DNA of 64,000 bases, taken from assembly GCF_014636315.1 (NCBI RefSeq), contig NZ_BMED01000003.1, positions 496,001 through 560,000 of the forward strand. The letters run 5' to 3'. The position numbers and the translations under genes are program-made. The notes beneath the pieces are model-generated. The model was not told the origin of the DNA and did no database searches. It was given only the letters and a program-made list of their open reading frames with translations. This document shows positions 1 to 7,684 of the stretch, in pieces (within the stretch, counting starts at the first letter, position 1; every line of letters begins with the position of its first letter). The DNA comes from Parundibacterium terreum (lineage in GTDB: Bacteria; Pseudomonadota; Gammaproteobacteria; Burkholderiales; Burkholderiaceae_D).

Positions 1-1371
1 CCGAAACAGGTCGATAGGCCTGGCTAGTGTTCTTGAATGAACTTTAAGTGGATGAACATCGACAAAGAATTGGAGTAGACCTTTGCAGAGATCGCTAAAA
101 GTAATTCTTGCGCTCTCTCTCGGGTCCATCGGAATGCAGTTCGCGACAGGCTTGACCACTTTCCCTTGTGGTGGAAGATGGTGGCCGAGCTCACCGAAGA
201 ACCTTTCCACGCCAGGCTTAAACCAGGGCTGGCGCACAGGACAATACTGGATATCAGTATTTATCTCCAATGCGGCTGACACAAACTGGATTGAATGAAA
301 TTCAAGTCCGTTGTCCACCACATATAATTCGCCGACCCCGTAGCCGAACCATTCTTGAGTTAGAAAGGGGGCGTTGGAGGTAAATGCAGTCTTCGGCATT
401 AGCCCCACCTTCATTGCATTGAGGACCGCCGCCAGACCCGCGCCCGAGAACGAAATGTAAAATCCGACCAAATAGCCGCTGAACGCGTCGACGATGATGG
501 TAATGATAGGACGTCCCAGCGGTATGCCAGTTGAGTCGGCTATCACTACAAAGTCCAGGATAGTGTGATCTACCTCCAAACGTTGGAGTGCGCGCACTGC
601 TTGAGTTCCAGCCAGTGAATAGCGCCATTTATTTTTTGCGTAGCTGGCACCGTATCGATGGACGTCTCGATAGTAGGGGTCAACCTCGTTCACGCGTCGG
701 CGCAGCGTTGAGCTGCTCACGATCGTATCTTCTGCAGTAATTACGCCTTTTTGGGCCAGGTTTTCCAAATTCCTTCGCAAAATTGTTGCCGCGTTTTGCA
801 GAGATGGCCTGGTACGAATAAAGTAACTTTTTAGAAGTACCTTGTTAATTTCAGCTTCTACACTTTCAGAGTATTTTTTCAGGCGCTTTCTCTGAAAATT
901 TTTGGTGACAATGGCGGCAACATTTCCTCCAGACTCATCCCAGTCCCTTACCCAACTCATCGCCGTCGATGCGGTGGGTAGAGATTGTGTGTCACTCTCT
1001 TCGATCGGAAATTTTTTCAGCAATCGCTCGATGATTCGTCGTTGCCCACGAGATGCGCCATTTTTTTTAATCCATTTTATGATACGTACTCTGAAAAGCA
1101 GTTGTTCCTTATATTTTGCAGGTAAGGAATCAATGCTAGTCAAGAAGGACGGCGCGTCGGCGGTGGCGACATCCTTTGAATCTGAAGCGCCTACGACGTG
1201 AAGTTCATTGTTTAAAATCTGCTTAGTGACGTCAGCGATGGGCCATGTGTAACTTCGGCGCGTGATCGTATCTTCGAACTGCACTTGATTCTGCTCCAGT
1301 TGCCTGATGAATTCTAGCGTCTGGGTTCCACGCCGCAGCGTTAAGCCAACTTGGAATGCAAACATTCTCAT
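1..1371 (-). CDS. tnsB: Tn7-like transposase TnsB (partial, C-terminus beyond window)
   Basis: DDE-family transposase that joins transposon ends to target DNA, working with TnsA in Tn7-like elements. I translated the minus strand by hand: one frame is open from the ATG at 1371 to the window edge, giving 457 residues with no stop. The integrase core is complete: first Asp in EVDHT (residue 268), second Asp in VVDNG (353), Glu in GVERFF (389), a D-x84-D-x35-E spacing typical of the TnsB/Mu type. The N-terminal 250 residues are basic and helix-rich, as expected for end-binding domains. A TGA sits at 1381-1383 in this frame, so translation cannot begin further upstream; a second ATG at 1365 is also possible. 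An AAGAAG lies just before 1371. It overlaps tnsA by about 140 bases. tnsC and tniQ/tnsD would lie to the left, outside the window. Confidence 0.88.
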   Translation of the reverse strand, partial: MRMFAFQVGLTLRRGTQTLEFIRQLEQNQVQFEDTITRRSYTWPIADVTKQILNNELHVVGASDSKDVATADAPSFLTSIDSLPAKYKEQLLFRVRIIKWIKKNGASRGQRRIIERLLKKFPIEESDTQSLPTASTAMSWVRDWDESGGNVAAIVTKNFQRKRLKKYSESVEAEINKVLLKSYFIRTRPSLQNAATILRRNLENLAQKGVITAEDTIVSSSTLRRRVNEVDPYYRDVHRYGASYAKNKWRYSLAGTQAVRALQRLEVDHTILDFVVIADSTGIPLGRPIITIIVDAFSGYLVGFYISFSGAGLAAVLNAMKVGLMPKTAFTSNAPFLTQEWFGYGVGELYVVDNGLEFHSIQFVSAALEINTDIQYCPVRQPWFKPGVERFFGELGHHLPPQGKVVKPVANCIPMDPRESARITFSDLCKGLLQFFVDVHPLKVHSRTLARPIDLFR

Positions 1372-1993
1372 GATCTTCTTTCAGAAAATAGGGATTGATT
1401 AAGGTGTCAGGCGAGAGAGATATGTCATTCAGAAACGTAAGGAGGCGCCTGCCCAGAAAATGAAATACCACTGCGAGATTAACTTCGGCGGACCTCACTA
1501 GTTGCGAGATGGATTGAGGTTCTGATGTATTGAAAGATTTTTTCACCCGATCAAAAATCTCCGACGAGACAGAACTTCGAGCGTATCGAAGCAAGAGTTC
1601 GATGGTTTCAGGTAAATCGCCAACGTCAATCATTTGGTCAGTCACGACTAAGAAAGGGAGGTCTTTTTCCCGCAAAATCGGAATGATCTGGTCAAACATA
1701 TCGGCAAATTTAGCCACAAATTTTTCTGGCTTAACTTCGACGACAAATTTTTGCCCTGAGGATAAGGTGATCAAAAAATCCGGTGTATAGGATTTTTCGC
1801 AGTTGTCCCCATAGGCGATTTTGAATGGCTGATCAACTATCCTACTGACGCCTGGGGTGAGTAACATGCGTTGAACAAAGCGGCGCTCTAACTGACTCTC
1901 ATACTCAACGGGTTCAGGTTGCAGCCAAGTACATGCGACTAACCCCACTGTTCGATGCGGCGAGCGCGTTACGACCTTGCGTTTCGGCTTCAT
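1232..1993 (-). CDS. tnsA: Tn7-like transposition endonuclease TnsA
   Basis: TnsA makes the 5' strand cuts at transposon ends, allowing cut-and-paste movement together with TnsB. The 253-residue product has the TnsA N-terminal nuclease signature: YESQLERRF near residue 31, then YTPDF (Asp72) and VVEVKP (Glu86, Lys88), a PD-(D/E)xK active site. The C-terminal part (about 100-210) would be the winged-helix domain. The last 46 or so residues are read from DNA that also encodes the start of tnsB in another frame, an overlap far longer than the few bases usual for tnsA/tnsB. The tail may therefore be a read-through extension rather than a folded domain. The gene is transcribed leftward and is the first tns gene of the element. 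Its presence separates this element from Tn402/Tn5053-type transposons, which lack TnsA. Confidence 0.85.
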   Translation of the reverse strand: MKPKRKVVTRSPHRTVGLVACTWLQPEPVEYESQLERRFVQRMLLTPGVSRIVDQPFKIAYGDNCEKSYTPDFLITLSSGQKFVVEVKPEKFVAKFADMFDQIIPILREKDLPFLVVTDQMIDVGDLPETIELLLRYARSSVSSEIFDRVKKSFNTSEPQSISQLVRSAEVNLAVVFHFLGRRLLTFLNDISLSPDTLINPYFLKEDHENVCIPSWLNAAAWNPDARIHQATGAESSAVRRYDHAPKLHMAHR

Positions 1994-2029
1994 ATGTTGC
2001 CTTGCAATAATTTAGACAAAGAGGGGGCA

Positions 2030-2050
2030 GCCCCAATGAAAAATTGGGGC
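2030..2050. repeat. Inverted repeat (8-bp stem, 5-nt loop) upstream of tnsA
   Basis: GCCCCAAT, a GAAAA loop, then ATTGGGGC form a perfect hairpin 37 bases upstream of the tnsA start and downstream of the small regulator gene that reads toward tnsA. No clear U-run follows it on either strand, so it could be an operator, an attenuator or a weak terminator. Seen directly; the function is a guess. Confidence 0.5.
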
Positions 2051-2225
2051 GCAAGGGGGCTTGACAGGGGAAGTGTAGGAAGAGATACTTGACGCACCAC
2101 ACGTGGAGCATCGCTTCCATACTGCGCCGGTCTTGCTGTTTTGGAGATCGGCGTTTTTATTTTCTGACCATAGTTTATCCTTTCAAACTGTTAAAGGTGA
2201 TTCATGCATCGCCTGGGCTAGGTTT

Positions 2226-2444
2226 TTATTCCTCTCTTTTACTACCTTCGGATATTGGCTTAATGCCAAGTTTTACTGCGATATGGTGACTTTGTCCTCG
2301 CATTGCCTTACTTTTGCCGCTGAGAATCCGGTACACCATCTGCAGGTTAAATCCGTTAGATCGCGCCCAATCTGCCACGCTTTCCCCTCGTAATATGAAA
2401 TCTTCTCGCGCGCGGCGCACTAGGGCGGGGTCAAGCTGATACAT
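2226..2444 (-). CDS. Small helix-turn-helix DNA-binding protein, BcepMu gp16-like
   Basis: A 72-residue protein starting MYQLDPALVRRAREDF and containing ESVADWARSNGFNLQMVYRILSG in pieces typical of the phage-associated BcepMu gp16 family, small HTH regulators of Mu-like phages. I chose the ATG at 2444 because GGAG lies seven bases upstream; the longer open frame (to 2651) runs back through the divergent promoter and into the next gene and is unlikely. It is divergent from the XRE repressor at 2539, giving a cI/cro-like switch layout. It probably regulates its own operon or the tns genes it points toward, but there is no direct evidence for a target. Family assignment is from motif memory, not a search. 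Confidence 0.7.
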   Translation of the reverse strand: MYQLDPALVRRAREDFILRGESVADWARSNGFNLQMVYRILSGKSKAMRGQSHHIAVKLGIKPISEGSKREE

Positions 2445-2482
2445 ATCCACACTCCATATAGAAGAATTCAAAAAAATACAAA

Positions 2483-2532
2483 AGTATAAAATTGGATTCA
2501 TTTTATCAATATTAATGAGGAAGTGGTATACT
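2483..2532. promoter_or_regulatory. Divergent promoter region of the regulator pair
   Basis: Rightward, TTATCA (2503-2508) and TATACT (2527-2532) with an 18-base spacer form a sigma-70-like promoter whose predicted start falls at about 2539, the ATG of the XRE gene. Leftward, TTGATA (2509-2504) and TATACT (2488-2483) on the minus strand face the small HTH gene with a short 15-base spacer. The two -35 elements overlap, so occupancy of one should interfere with the other. Confidence 0.5.
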
Positions 2533-2538
2533 CTCATA

Positions 2539-2949
2539 ATGGAAAAAAGCGATCGCCAACAAAAGCTAGGTCGCCGGCTCAAGGAAGAGCGGGAGCGCCT
2601 TGGTATGACCCAAGCGGCTATGGCATCCGCGATTGGCGTCGGGCGACTCACTGGAATTCACTATGAATTAGGGGATAGAACCCCTACTGCTGATGTGCTG
2701 ATGAGGCTCCGAGAGGTTGGCGTAGATGTGGTGTACGTACTGACGGGAGATCGCCCAAATGAGCAGTTCGACATATCAGCAATGGAGCAAGCAGTCGAAT
2801 TGATGCTTGATTTGGTCATTAAGCTGGAAGCTCAGCCGGACAAACACGTCATGACCCAGGCGCTTCTACATTTTTATCGTTCTATCCTGTCTCAGCACTC
2901 TAAACTCGGCTCGGCACCAATTGCCGCTAGTACGGTAGAAGTGGACTGA
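2539..2949 (+). CDS. XRE-family (Cro/cI-type) transcriptional repressor
   Basis: A 136-residue regulator. The N-terminal HTH_3 domain (about residues 8-65) reads LGRRLKEERERLGMTQAAM and continues through an YELGDRTP turn, typical of phage and toxin-antitoxin repressors; the C-terminal half is helical and probably dimerises. The ATG at 2539 is preferred over the in-frame ATG at 2515 because the domain begins right after it and the predicted transcription start coincides with it. No Shine-Dalgarno sequence is placed for 2539, so the mRNA may be leaderless, as is lambda cI from PRM. It is divergent from the BcepMu gp16-like gene. The operator and regulon are unknown. Confidence 0.8.
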   Translation: MEKSDRQQKLGRRLKEERERLGMTQAAMASAIGVGRLTGIHYELGDRTPTADVLMRLREVGVDVVYVLTGDRPNEQFDISAMEQAVELMLDLVIKLEAQPDKHVMTQALLHFYRSILSQHSKLGSAPIAASTVEVD

Positions 2950-2966
2950 CAATCTGGCGCCGGACC

Positions 2967-3650
2967 ATGAGATTTCGTTTTTTTAGTTTTGTTCAGCTTT
3001 TAAAAAGACAACGGGATGCCCGATTTTTATCAAATGCTCTTTTGCATGCATTAGGATCCTTCCCTGCATTCACGGATTGGGAGCGGACCGTGCTCGCCAG
3101 GGCCGAGCAATATGTGCCTACCAGTTTTGAAATTCTTTTACACCCGATTAGATTTCTACGTTTCTACTATAAGCGGTCTAAATTTTTCGATTTGCTAAAC
3201 GAGACGCCTGGGGCCGAAGGGCTCGAAATTTCAATGTGTGAGTTGATCCACGCATATGCGCTATGCAGATATGGCGTTGGCTTGAATCGCGAATGGCTTG
3301 CCAGGATAGCGAGATGTCAGCATGAATTTCAACTCGCAGCGAAAGATGTCCGAAACTTCCTCGGTGATACCGTTGTGACGATATCCAGGCAGGGGGCGAT
3401 ATCTATTTCGCCACATGCTCTTGCTATCAGACGCGGTGGACTCGGTTTCATGTTGGTTACAGGATTGCCGGCAGCGCTATGTGCGTCGATTGGAGTAAGT
3501 TTCGTTTTTCGAGACGAGTGCGTTCCACGATGCGCCATCGTTGGTGCATGTGAGTTATTTTGGCTACTAAGCATCTTGAGCTGGGCGGGCTATAAATTAG
3601 GTTTCCGCTGCAAAGATTTTGCAAAAATGTCAAAGCTGATACTTCAGTAA
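2967..3650 (+). CDS. Hypothetical protein with C-terminal membrane segments
   Basis: A 227-residue protein I do not recognise. The first 150 residues are basic and aromatic-rich (FLRFYYKRSKFF) and look soluble. Residues about 155-175 (GGLGFMLVTGLPAALCASIG) and 188-208 (CAIVGACELFWLLSILSWAG) are two hydrophobic stretches that could span the membrane as a hairpin. It starts 17 bases after the XRE repressor gene on the same strand, so the two are probably co-transcribed. No clear ribosome binding site precedes the ATG at 2967. A repressor followed by a small membrane protein is a common layout in mobile-element accessory loci, but no function can be given. Confidence 0.6.
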   Translation: MRFRFFSFVQLLKRQRDARFLSNALLHALGSFPAFTDWERTVLARAEQYVPTSFEILLHPIRFLRFYYKRSKFFDLLNETPGAEGLEISMCELIHAYALCRYGVGLNREWLARIARCQHEFQLAAKDVRNFLGDTVVTISRQGAISISPHALAIRRGGLGFMLVTGLPAALCASIGVSFVFRDECVPRCAIVGACELFWLLSILSWAGYKLGFRCKDFAKMSKLILQ

Positions 3651-3764
3651 ACTCCCGCGTAGACCGTCAACACGAGATGCAAAGATGCAGAATCGGCTCC
3701 GCTAGCATGCGCATGCCGATGTCTAACAAGTGTTGGTTCATATTGACATAGGTAATGCAGTGCA

Positions 3765-4388
3765 ATGAAACCTATTATTGCTCTTGATGCTGACGGCGTT
3801 CTTCTTGATTACAACCTGGCCTACCGGCGCGCTTGGGATAAAGCGTTCAACACACTTCCGTCGGAGCGTGATCCATTGGCATATTGGCCTATCGATCGAT
3901 GGGACGTGCTTAAATTGGAAGGCAATGAGCTAGCTCACTTTCGAGCTTACTTCGATCAACAATTTTGGTCTGAAATTCCCGCTATCAGTGGGGCCGTCGA
4001 GGCATGTTTGGCATTGCGTAAAGCCGGCTATCAACTTGTTTGCGTCAGTGCGATGGACAAACGATATGAAGCGGCGCGTCTGAAAAACTTGCGAGATTGT
4101 GGTTTTCCAATCGAACGGGTAATCGTTACGGAAAGTCTCGAAAGTGTCATAAGCCCAAAAGCGGCGGCATTGAGGGAACTGCATCCAGTCGCGTTCGTCG
4201 ACGATTATTTGCCCTATCTGCGAGGAATACCCAATAATGTTCACGCTGCGCTAGTGCTTAGGGAGCCTAACGGTAGCCCAAACGTTGGGCCCGATCTAAT
4301 GCTGGCCCATTCCCAGCATGCCGATTTGATTGAGTTCTCCAGATGGTGGCTGGATTGTCGGGGGCCGGTACGAGAATTTCTCTTTTGA
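3765..4388 (+). CDS. HAD-superfamily hydrolase
   Basis: A 207-residue predicted phosphatase. Motif I is ALDADGVLLD at residues 6-15, with nucleophile and general-acid Asp separated by one residue; motif II is probably VSAMD (near 95) and motif IV AFVDDYLPYL (near 146), where two Asp bind Mg2+. The region between motif I and residue 75 is a small helical cap, as in subfamily I HAD enzymes. The substrate cannot be told from sequence; similar proteins hydrolyse phosphosugars or nucleotides. It lies alone on the plus strand between the regulator genes and the leftward TIR operon, with converging transcription. Confidence 0.78.
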   Translation: MKPIIALDADGVLLDYNLAYRRAWDKAFNTLPSERDPLAYWPIDRWDVLKLEGNELAHFRAYFDQQFWSEIPAISGAVEACLALRKAGYQLVCVSAMDKRYEAARLKNLRDCGFPIERVIVTESLESVISPKAAALRELHPVAFVDDYLPYLRGIPNNVHAALVLREPNGSPNVGPDLMLAHSQHADLIEFSRWWLDCRGPVREFLF

Positions 4389-4802
4389 ACGATCGAATTG
4401 ACACCGGTTCTTGACTCAGCGAATTACAATTTGGAGAATCGTTCTATTGCCATAGAGTGCGAGAGACGTAGAAAGATGTGCGACTATACCAACTTGCCAT
4501 ACTCTGTGAGCCATCAGACGAACAAGTTCATGACGTTGGACAAGATGCAGCCCATGCGGTGCAGCGTTCGGATTGCGACTTGGCCATGAAGTCGGATTGG
4601 ATGTCTGTCCTACAGAATTCAATACGGAACAAAGAATGTCTGCCACTGCGCCTTTCTTTGATACTGCCAACGTTCCCGCTCGACACTGTGACGACGTGAA
4701 TTTTTATGACATTGATTTTGCCCGTCTTTTCCATTCTCACCTAATCAGTATTAAAAGGAAGAAGTCTAAAATTTGATGCCATCACTGAGGTAGTCGCTTC
4801 GT
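4389..4802. other. Non-coding gap between converging genes
   Basis: About 410 bases between the HAD gene and the end of the TIR operon. Several short open frames overlap one another on both strands, but none has a ribosome binding site, codon regularity or a recognisable domain. I see no strong hairpin terminator or repeat here. Confidence 0.5.
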
Positions 4803-5459
4803 CTAGAACAGCGATCTCGTGCGGGGCGGAGAACCGTAAAGCTCTTCGATTTGCCTCAAGAACTGAGTCTGCCCGCCATAACTAGGATGCCGGACACAAA
4901 TCACTGGTACGGTGTCCGTAACACGATTAGCTGCGGCAGACGCGTCGTTGCCGATAGCAACAATACGAGATGGCCTCAACAATCCAATTAGTTCCTGGAG
5001 AAGCTCCTCGCCAGCGCAGCGTTCGCGGGCATTGTGCTGACGGTTTGTGAACGGGTGGTCTGCCTCGTGCGGGTGAAGTGGAAACACATTCCACAAGAAA
5101 ATCCGCGCATCAATTTGATCTAGCTTGCTCCAGATAACCGCTGCGGTCCGCTCCGCAATGGCGGAGCCCATCGTAGACCGCTTGGCAACAAAGTTCCAAC
5201 GCTTGGCATGCTGGTCGATATGAACGTCATCTGTCAATGCAAGTCCCGTCCGGCGCCCTCCGCGATATCCGAGGTCTCGTCCAATCCAAATCGCATCGAC
5301 TGGTTCATTTTCCGCCTGGTTCAGCATCGCCGATAAGGCTGCTGCGCGGCGACGGGGCGCGTCAGCACGATCATGTACTTCGCAACGATCGGAATATGGG
5401 TTAAAGCAGTTTTCAAACCGCAACGCGGCAACCGCTTTAACAAAAGGGTGTAATTTCAT
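4803..5459 (-). CDS. Uracil-DNA-glycosylase-superfamily protein
   Basis: A 218-residue protein and the last gene of the four-gene TIR operon. The UDG fold is suggested by three motifs: AIWIGRDLGYRGGRRTGLAL (about residues 56-75, motif A loop that binds the flipped base), WNVFPLHP (about 122-129, with the Asn-x-x-Pro pattern), and RHPSYGG (about 189-195, motif B loop that inserts into DNA). Canonical UDG removes uracil from DNA; distant members act on other bases or lack glycosylase activity. It overlaps the MazG-like gene by four bases (ATGA), so translation is coupled. In this context it might excise a modified or deaminated base from phage DNA; that is inference. Confidence 0.72.
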   Translation of the reverse strand: MKLHPFVKAVAALRFENCFNPYSDRCEVHDRADAPRRRAAALSAMLNQAENEPVDAIWIGRDLGYRGGRRTGLALTDDVHIDQHAKRWNFVAKRSTMGSAIAERTAAVIWSKLDQIDARIFLWNVFPLHPHEADHPFTNRQHNARERCAGEELLQELIGLLRPSRIVAIGNDASAAANRVTDTVPVICVRHPSYGGQTQFLRQIEELYGSPPRTRSLF

Positions 5460-6598
5460 TTTTTTGACTCAAACGCCTCATAGCGGATCGTGCGAAGCTC
5501 ACGGTTTCCGACAATCCAGCCACCTTGTGCATCTTTAATTTGACGGAAAACCGAATAACCGTCAAGTATAGCCTTTTCCCAGAGCTTCAGCGGACACTTT
5601 GCCACTTCATAGCCACTTACAAATTCACTAATAGTTTTCAGCATCCCTAGCGAAATTTTGTCTTGATTCTCAAAGAAATTGAGTTCCTTGGCTCGAGAAA
5701 ATATCCAAGCAGTCAGCCCTTCTTCGACGACTATTGCGCGGCCACCGTCTTGTTCCTCGTCATATGCAGGCTTGCTCTTGCGCTTGTGCTTGATCAATGC
5801 CCGCATGACGGGCGACCAGTGAAGAATAGCAGCATATGCAAAATGGAAAACATCATGAAATCGATACCCATCTCGGTCAGAGATGTTGTCTGTCAATGGA
5901 TCTCCTATAAAAACCCCTTGCCACTGCAGATAACTTCTTGCACTGCCTCGCTGATTGATGCGAATTCGGAATTCCCTGGGTAACCGCTCTTCGATTTCAA
6001 AATCCGCGTCAAAATCTATCAGCTCATCCAAATTTGGATCGAGAAAAGCTCCCCTGGCTTTGTACAAGTTGCTCCGCACAACATCTGAAAATTTTAGTTT
6101 CGCGGCGTGAAGTGCGCGAAGATAGTCACGCGCAAAACAGACGATTTCTGCACGCTTGGGAGAATTTCCTAGCAGTGCGGCAGCGGAACGACCAAGTTGA
6201 AAGAGTGTTGTATCTACTGAGTCGGTTGACGTTGGCACTGCCACATAGGCAACCCCCCCCTTAGCCAGATCGCTTGCTACACCAGCCGCCTTGAAATTAT
6301 CTAGCCTTGTAGCGTCGGTGAACAATTCATCAAGATGAATATTCAAGCGTCGACAGAGCGCAGCGAGATACCAAAGTGTATCTCCGAACTCTTCCTCCGC
6401 TGCTTTGGTATATTGAGGATAAGCTGTTTTTTCGCGAATGAGTTTCTTTGCGGTGGACATGATGCCGCCCACTTCGCCATAAAGGCCTTGCAGGATCGGA
6501 CTGATATCGGCTGGGTCAATTACATCGGTGTCGGCGATTTCAATCGCATAGTCCGACAGCAAAATTGAACCGCTATTTTGAATGATGGAATTAGCCAC
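5456..6598 (-). CDS. MazG-like nucleotide pyrophosphohydrolase with extra C-terminal domain
   Basis: A 380-residue protein. Residues 35-95 match the all-alpha MazG fold (LYGEVGG at 40-45, AAEEEFGDTLWYLAAL at 67-81), which hydrolyses NTPs or dNTPs to NMP and pyrophosphate. The usual ExxE...ExxD metal site is altered: Glu42 is present, the second Glu is Gly45, and Glu70 and Asp73 are intact. The remaining 280 residues contain a second set of metal-like motifs, HDVFH (248-252) and EEQDGGRAIVVEE (281-293). The start codon is GTG at 6598, inside the end of the Nmad2 gene (8-base overlap). A role in trimming a nucleotide pool or signal made or sensed by the other operon members is inferred. Confidence 0.75.
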   Translation of the reverse strand: MANSIIQNSGSILLSDYAIEIADTDVIDPADISPILQGLYGEVGGIMSTAKKLIREKTAYPQYTKAAEEEFGDTLWYLAALCRRLNIHLDELFTDATRLDNFKAAGVASDLAKGGVAYVAVPTSTDSVDTTLFQLGRSAAALLGNSPKRAEIVCFARDYLRALHAAKLKFSDVVRSNLYKARGAFLDPNLDELIDFDADFEIEERLPREFRIRINQRGSARSYLQWQGVFIGDPLTDNISDRDGYRFHDVFHFAYAAILHWSPVMRALIKHKRKSKPAYDEEQDGGRAIVVEEGLTAWIFSRAKELNFFENQDKISLGMLKTISEFVSGYEVAKCPLKLWEKAILDGYSVFRQIKDAQGGWIVGNRELRTIRYEAFESKK

Positions 6599-7217
6599 GC
6601 AGTGTCATCCATTCGTATGGCGGACCTTGGTAGCCGCTAACTTCAAAGTTTCGCACCCACTGAGCCAAGGCATCAAGCAACTTGGGCTCATCGAAACAAG
6701 AGCGCCCTATGCCGCTCTTACACAATGAGTGGCCCTGACTATCACGAAGTTCCAATGGAAATTTTGGTCCAATGCCGCCGAAGTATACGAAATCATCGCT
6801 CACTAAGACACGATTAACGCCGGTATCCCGCCGGACATGTTGGGGGTTGATTTGTCCATCTTGAAGCGAATGGAAGGAATCACGTTGTTGCCAACCGGCA
6901 CCTAGTCCATCGCGGAAATAGATGTTGTCTCCACAGCTTTGTTTCCTACTTCCATTGCGAAAGGGGTGTTTCGCTTGAAATCGAGGGTCCGTCGAATACG
7001 CATCGAATGTCATGGCCTCAGTTACTCGCATGGCATATACCAAGTGACCGCCGCGCCTGATACTGCGGTCATTACTTCCGCTGCCGACTACCCAATCACC
7101 AACATTCGCATGCTGGCGAATGCCTGGTTTGCACGTTGCAAGAGTGCAGTAGCCATAAAAGGGGTTCGGTGCAAACCCACTGTCATACCGTACTACATAT
7201 GAATAGATACGGGCCAT
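6591..7217 (-). CDS. Nmad2-type protein (nucleotide modification associated domain 2)
   Basis: A 208-residue single-domain protein. The start MARIYSYVVRYDSGFAPNPF, the GDWVVGSGS motif (about 41-49), GGHLVYAMRVTEAM (about 56-69), and the central GDNIYFRD and VLVSDDFVYFGG segments are what I know as the Nmad2 family, named from predicted phage and bacterial DNA-hypermodification gene neighbourhoods; its biochemical activity is not established as far as I know. The gene overlaps the TIR gene by one base (TAATG) and the MazG-like gene by eight, so all are one transcript. It may bind or process a modified nucleotide. The family call is from memory of the conserved motifs. Confidence 0.75.
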   Translation of the reverse strand: MARIYSYVVRYDSGFAPNPFYGYCTLATCKPGIRQHANVGDWVVGSGSNDRSIRRGGHLVYAMRVTEAMTFDAYSTDPRFQAKHPFRNGSRKQSCGDNIYFRDGLGAGWQQRDSFHSLQDGQINPQHVRRDTGVNRVLVSDDFVYFGGIGPKFPLELRDSQGHSLCKSGIGRSCFDEPKLLDALAQWVRNFEVSGYQGPPYEWMTLRG

Positions 7218-7684
7218 TAGCAGGGGTGACGTTTCAGCGAAACTGCTTCACATGGGCCGCCATCTGGCTTTTCCCAGCTGTCCTTGCCATTAATTGCATC
7301 GACGATGGCGTCACCATTCCATCCTACTAACGCGTCGGCGTACTCCTTCAATGCTTCCGGAAGATCGCATTCTTTTTCACCATGCTCCCAGACGCCGACA
7401 ATGCGCTTGCCCTGTTTAGCAGCATATTCGATTTCCCAGTTGACCCAGTCGCTGTTCTTCGTCTGTGGCGAAACATAGCAAATAAAAACACCCGCCCAAT
7501 TGATTGCTGGGGCAAGAATCTGGGTCTTTATGTAGTGCGGATCTTGTGCGTTGTTGAATTTTCCAGTATGGATGGACGAGTCGCGAATATCCATGCCTTT
7601 AGGTGCCAAGAGGTCCTTCAACTTTTTTAAGCCGCCATCATCCTTGTGGACATGACTGATAAATACGTTTTTTTGGTCCGCCAT
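7217..7684 (-). CDS. TIR-like domain protein (DUF1863/ThsB-like)
   Basis: A 155-residue protein formed almost entirely by one TIR-like domain: NVFISHVHKDD (6-16) is strand A and box 1, a central GVFICYVSP (65-73) is strand D, and WVNWEIEYAAK (80-90) is the helix carrying the probable catalytic Glu84; KRIVGVWEHG follows. This resembles the MTH538/DUF1863 group that includes ThsB of Thoeris, where TIR proteins make an NAD-derived signal; other TIR proteins destroy NAD. There is no ThsA homologue nearby. It is the first gene of a four-gene operon, with a strong AGGAG eight bases before the ATG. Its role as sensor, signal synthase or NADase is undetermined. Confidence 0.8.
   Translation of the reverse strand: MADQKNVFISHVHKDDGGLKKLKDLLAPKGMDIRDSSIHTGKFNNAQDPHYIKTQILAPAINWAGVFICYVSPQTKNSDWVNWEIEYAAKQGKRIVGVWEHGEKECDLPEALKEYADALVGWNGDAIVDAINGKDSWEKPDGGPCEAVSLKRHPC

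Noticed and set aside
302-628. 108-residue open frame on the minus strand
   Set aside because: It is out of frame with tnsB, whose own frame is open across the whole region and contains the catalytic residues.
7217-7684. Classical Thoeris system
   Set aside because: The TIR protein resembles ThsB, but no ThsA (SIR2/macro-SLOG) gene is nearby and the partners are different.
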